A DNA stretch of 33,309 bases, from NCBI GenBank assembly GCA_021738485.1, contig JAIPBX010000024.1, positions 1 through 33,309 of the forward strand, given 5' to 3'. The stretch comes from Bacteroidales bacterium (GTDB taxonomy: Bacteria; Bacteroidota; Bacteroidia; Bacteroidales; JAIPAH01). Positions 33,207 to 33,309 of the stretch are shown piece by piece; the first letter of the stretch is position 1, and each line of letters starts with the position of its first letter. Made by a program: the position numbers and the translations under genes. Below the pieces are notes generated by a model, which worked only from the letters and a program-made list of their open reading frames with translations, was not told where the DNA came from and searched no databases.

Positions 33207-33309
33207 CTTTTAGCGAACACGTTCTTTGAAAATCGGTGGCAAGCAGCCGGGCAATGGCTTTTCAGGTGAAAAAACATTGTTCGGGGGTTCAGTTTACCGA
33301 TTGGGATAG
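33207..33309 (+). ncRNA. probable rRNA operon leader with boxA-like sequence (partial)
   Basis: CGTTCTTTGAAAA (33220-33232) closely matches the boxA antitermination sequence of rRNA leaders. The rest folds: AATCGGT near 33231 pairs with ACCGATT near 33297, enclosing a CCGGGCAATG / CATTGTTCGG helix with two G-U pairs. No open frame follows. A leader before 16S rRNA would look like this; the rRNA gene itself is outside the window. Confidence 0.6.

Overview
The window looks like a chromosomal segment of an anaerobic or fermentative member of the Bacteroidota. Evidence: several promoters match the phylum-specific -7 element TAnnTTTG, one secreted protein ends in a CHU_C/type IX secretion type B sorting domain, one lipoprotein carries a FISUMP domain, and the main locus is an NAD-linked [FeFe]-hydrogenase-like operon. 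I cannot name the genus.

Left part (1-10041), accessory in character: the 3' end of an MBL-fold hydrolase; a membrane-anchored reductive-dehalogenase-like protein that appears to have lost its corrinoid domain; a LytS-type histidine kinase with an FG-GAP/VCBS-like sensor region; a DUF4143 AAA ATPase flanked by two copies of a palindromic repeat; a ZU5/FnIII/PKD/FISUMP lipoprotein; and a REP-associated tyrosine transposase (RAYT) flanked by three copies of a ~175-nt multi-hairpin element. A LytTR response regulator follows, with an unclear start codon.

Central part (10138-23083), the main interest. Two divergent operons share an AT-rich control region (13468-13789) that contains two Rex-operator-like palindromes. 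Leftward: a [2Fe-2S] thioredoxin-like ferredoxin, a HydS-like sensory hydrogenase ending in a PAS-like domain, and a PP2C/SpoIIE-type phosphatase. Rightward: HydC, HydB, HydA, a second HydS-like protein fused to a histidine kinase, a lone receiver, a receiver-histidine kinase, the NADH/NAD+ sensor Rex, and a RibF-like protein with a degenerate kinase half. The HydA subunit keeps the four H-cluster cysteines but replaces several normally invariant pocket residues (Cys299 to His, Met353 to Thr, Pro354 to Thr, Lys358 to Arg, Met497 to Leu). In all three H-domain proteins of the locus the proton-relay cysteine is replaced (His, Asn, Asp). A third Rex-like palindrome lies at the promoter of hydG (24511-25950), tying H-cluster maturation to the same signal. 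My reading is a redox-gated (Rex), possibly H2-sensing (two HydS proteins), phospho-signalling locus built around a divergent HydABC-like complex.

Right part (23153-33309), mostly housekeeping: a PhnP-like MBL hydrolase, hydG, a T9SS-secreted protein, a CoA-binding protein, inorganic pyrophosphatase, ClpB, an ERCC4/XPF-type nuclease, and an outer-membrane barrel protein. The window ends in a strong promoter with a boxA-like leader that probably precedes an rRNA operon lying beyond the edge. Several interspersed repeats and a possible MITE lie between these genes. I saw no tRNA gene, CRISPR array or prophage.
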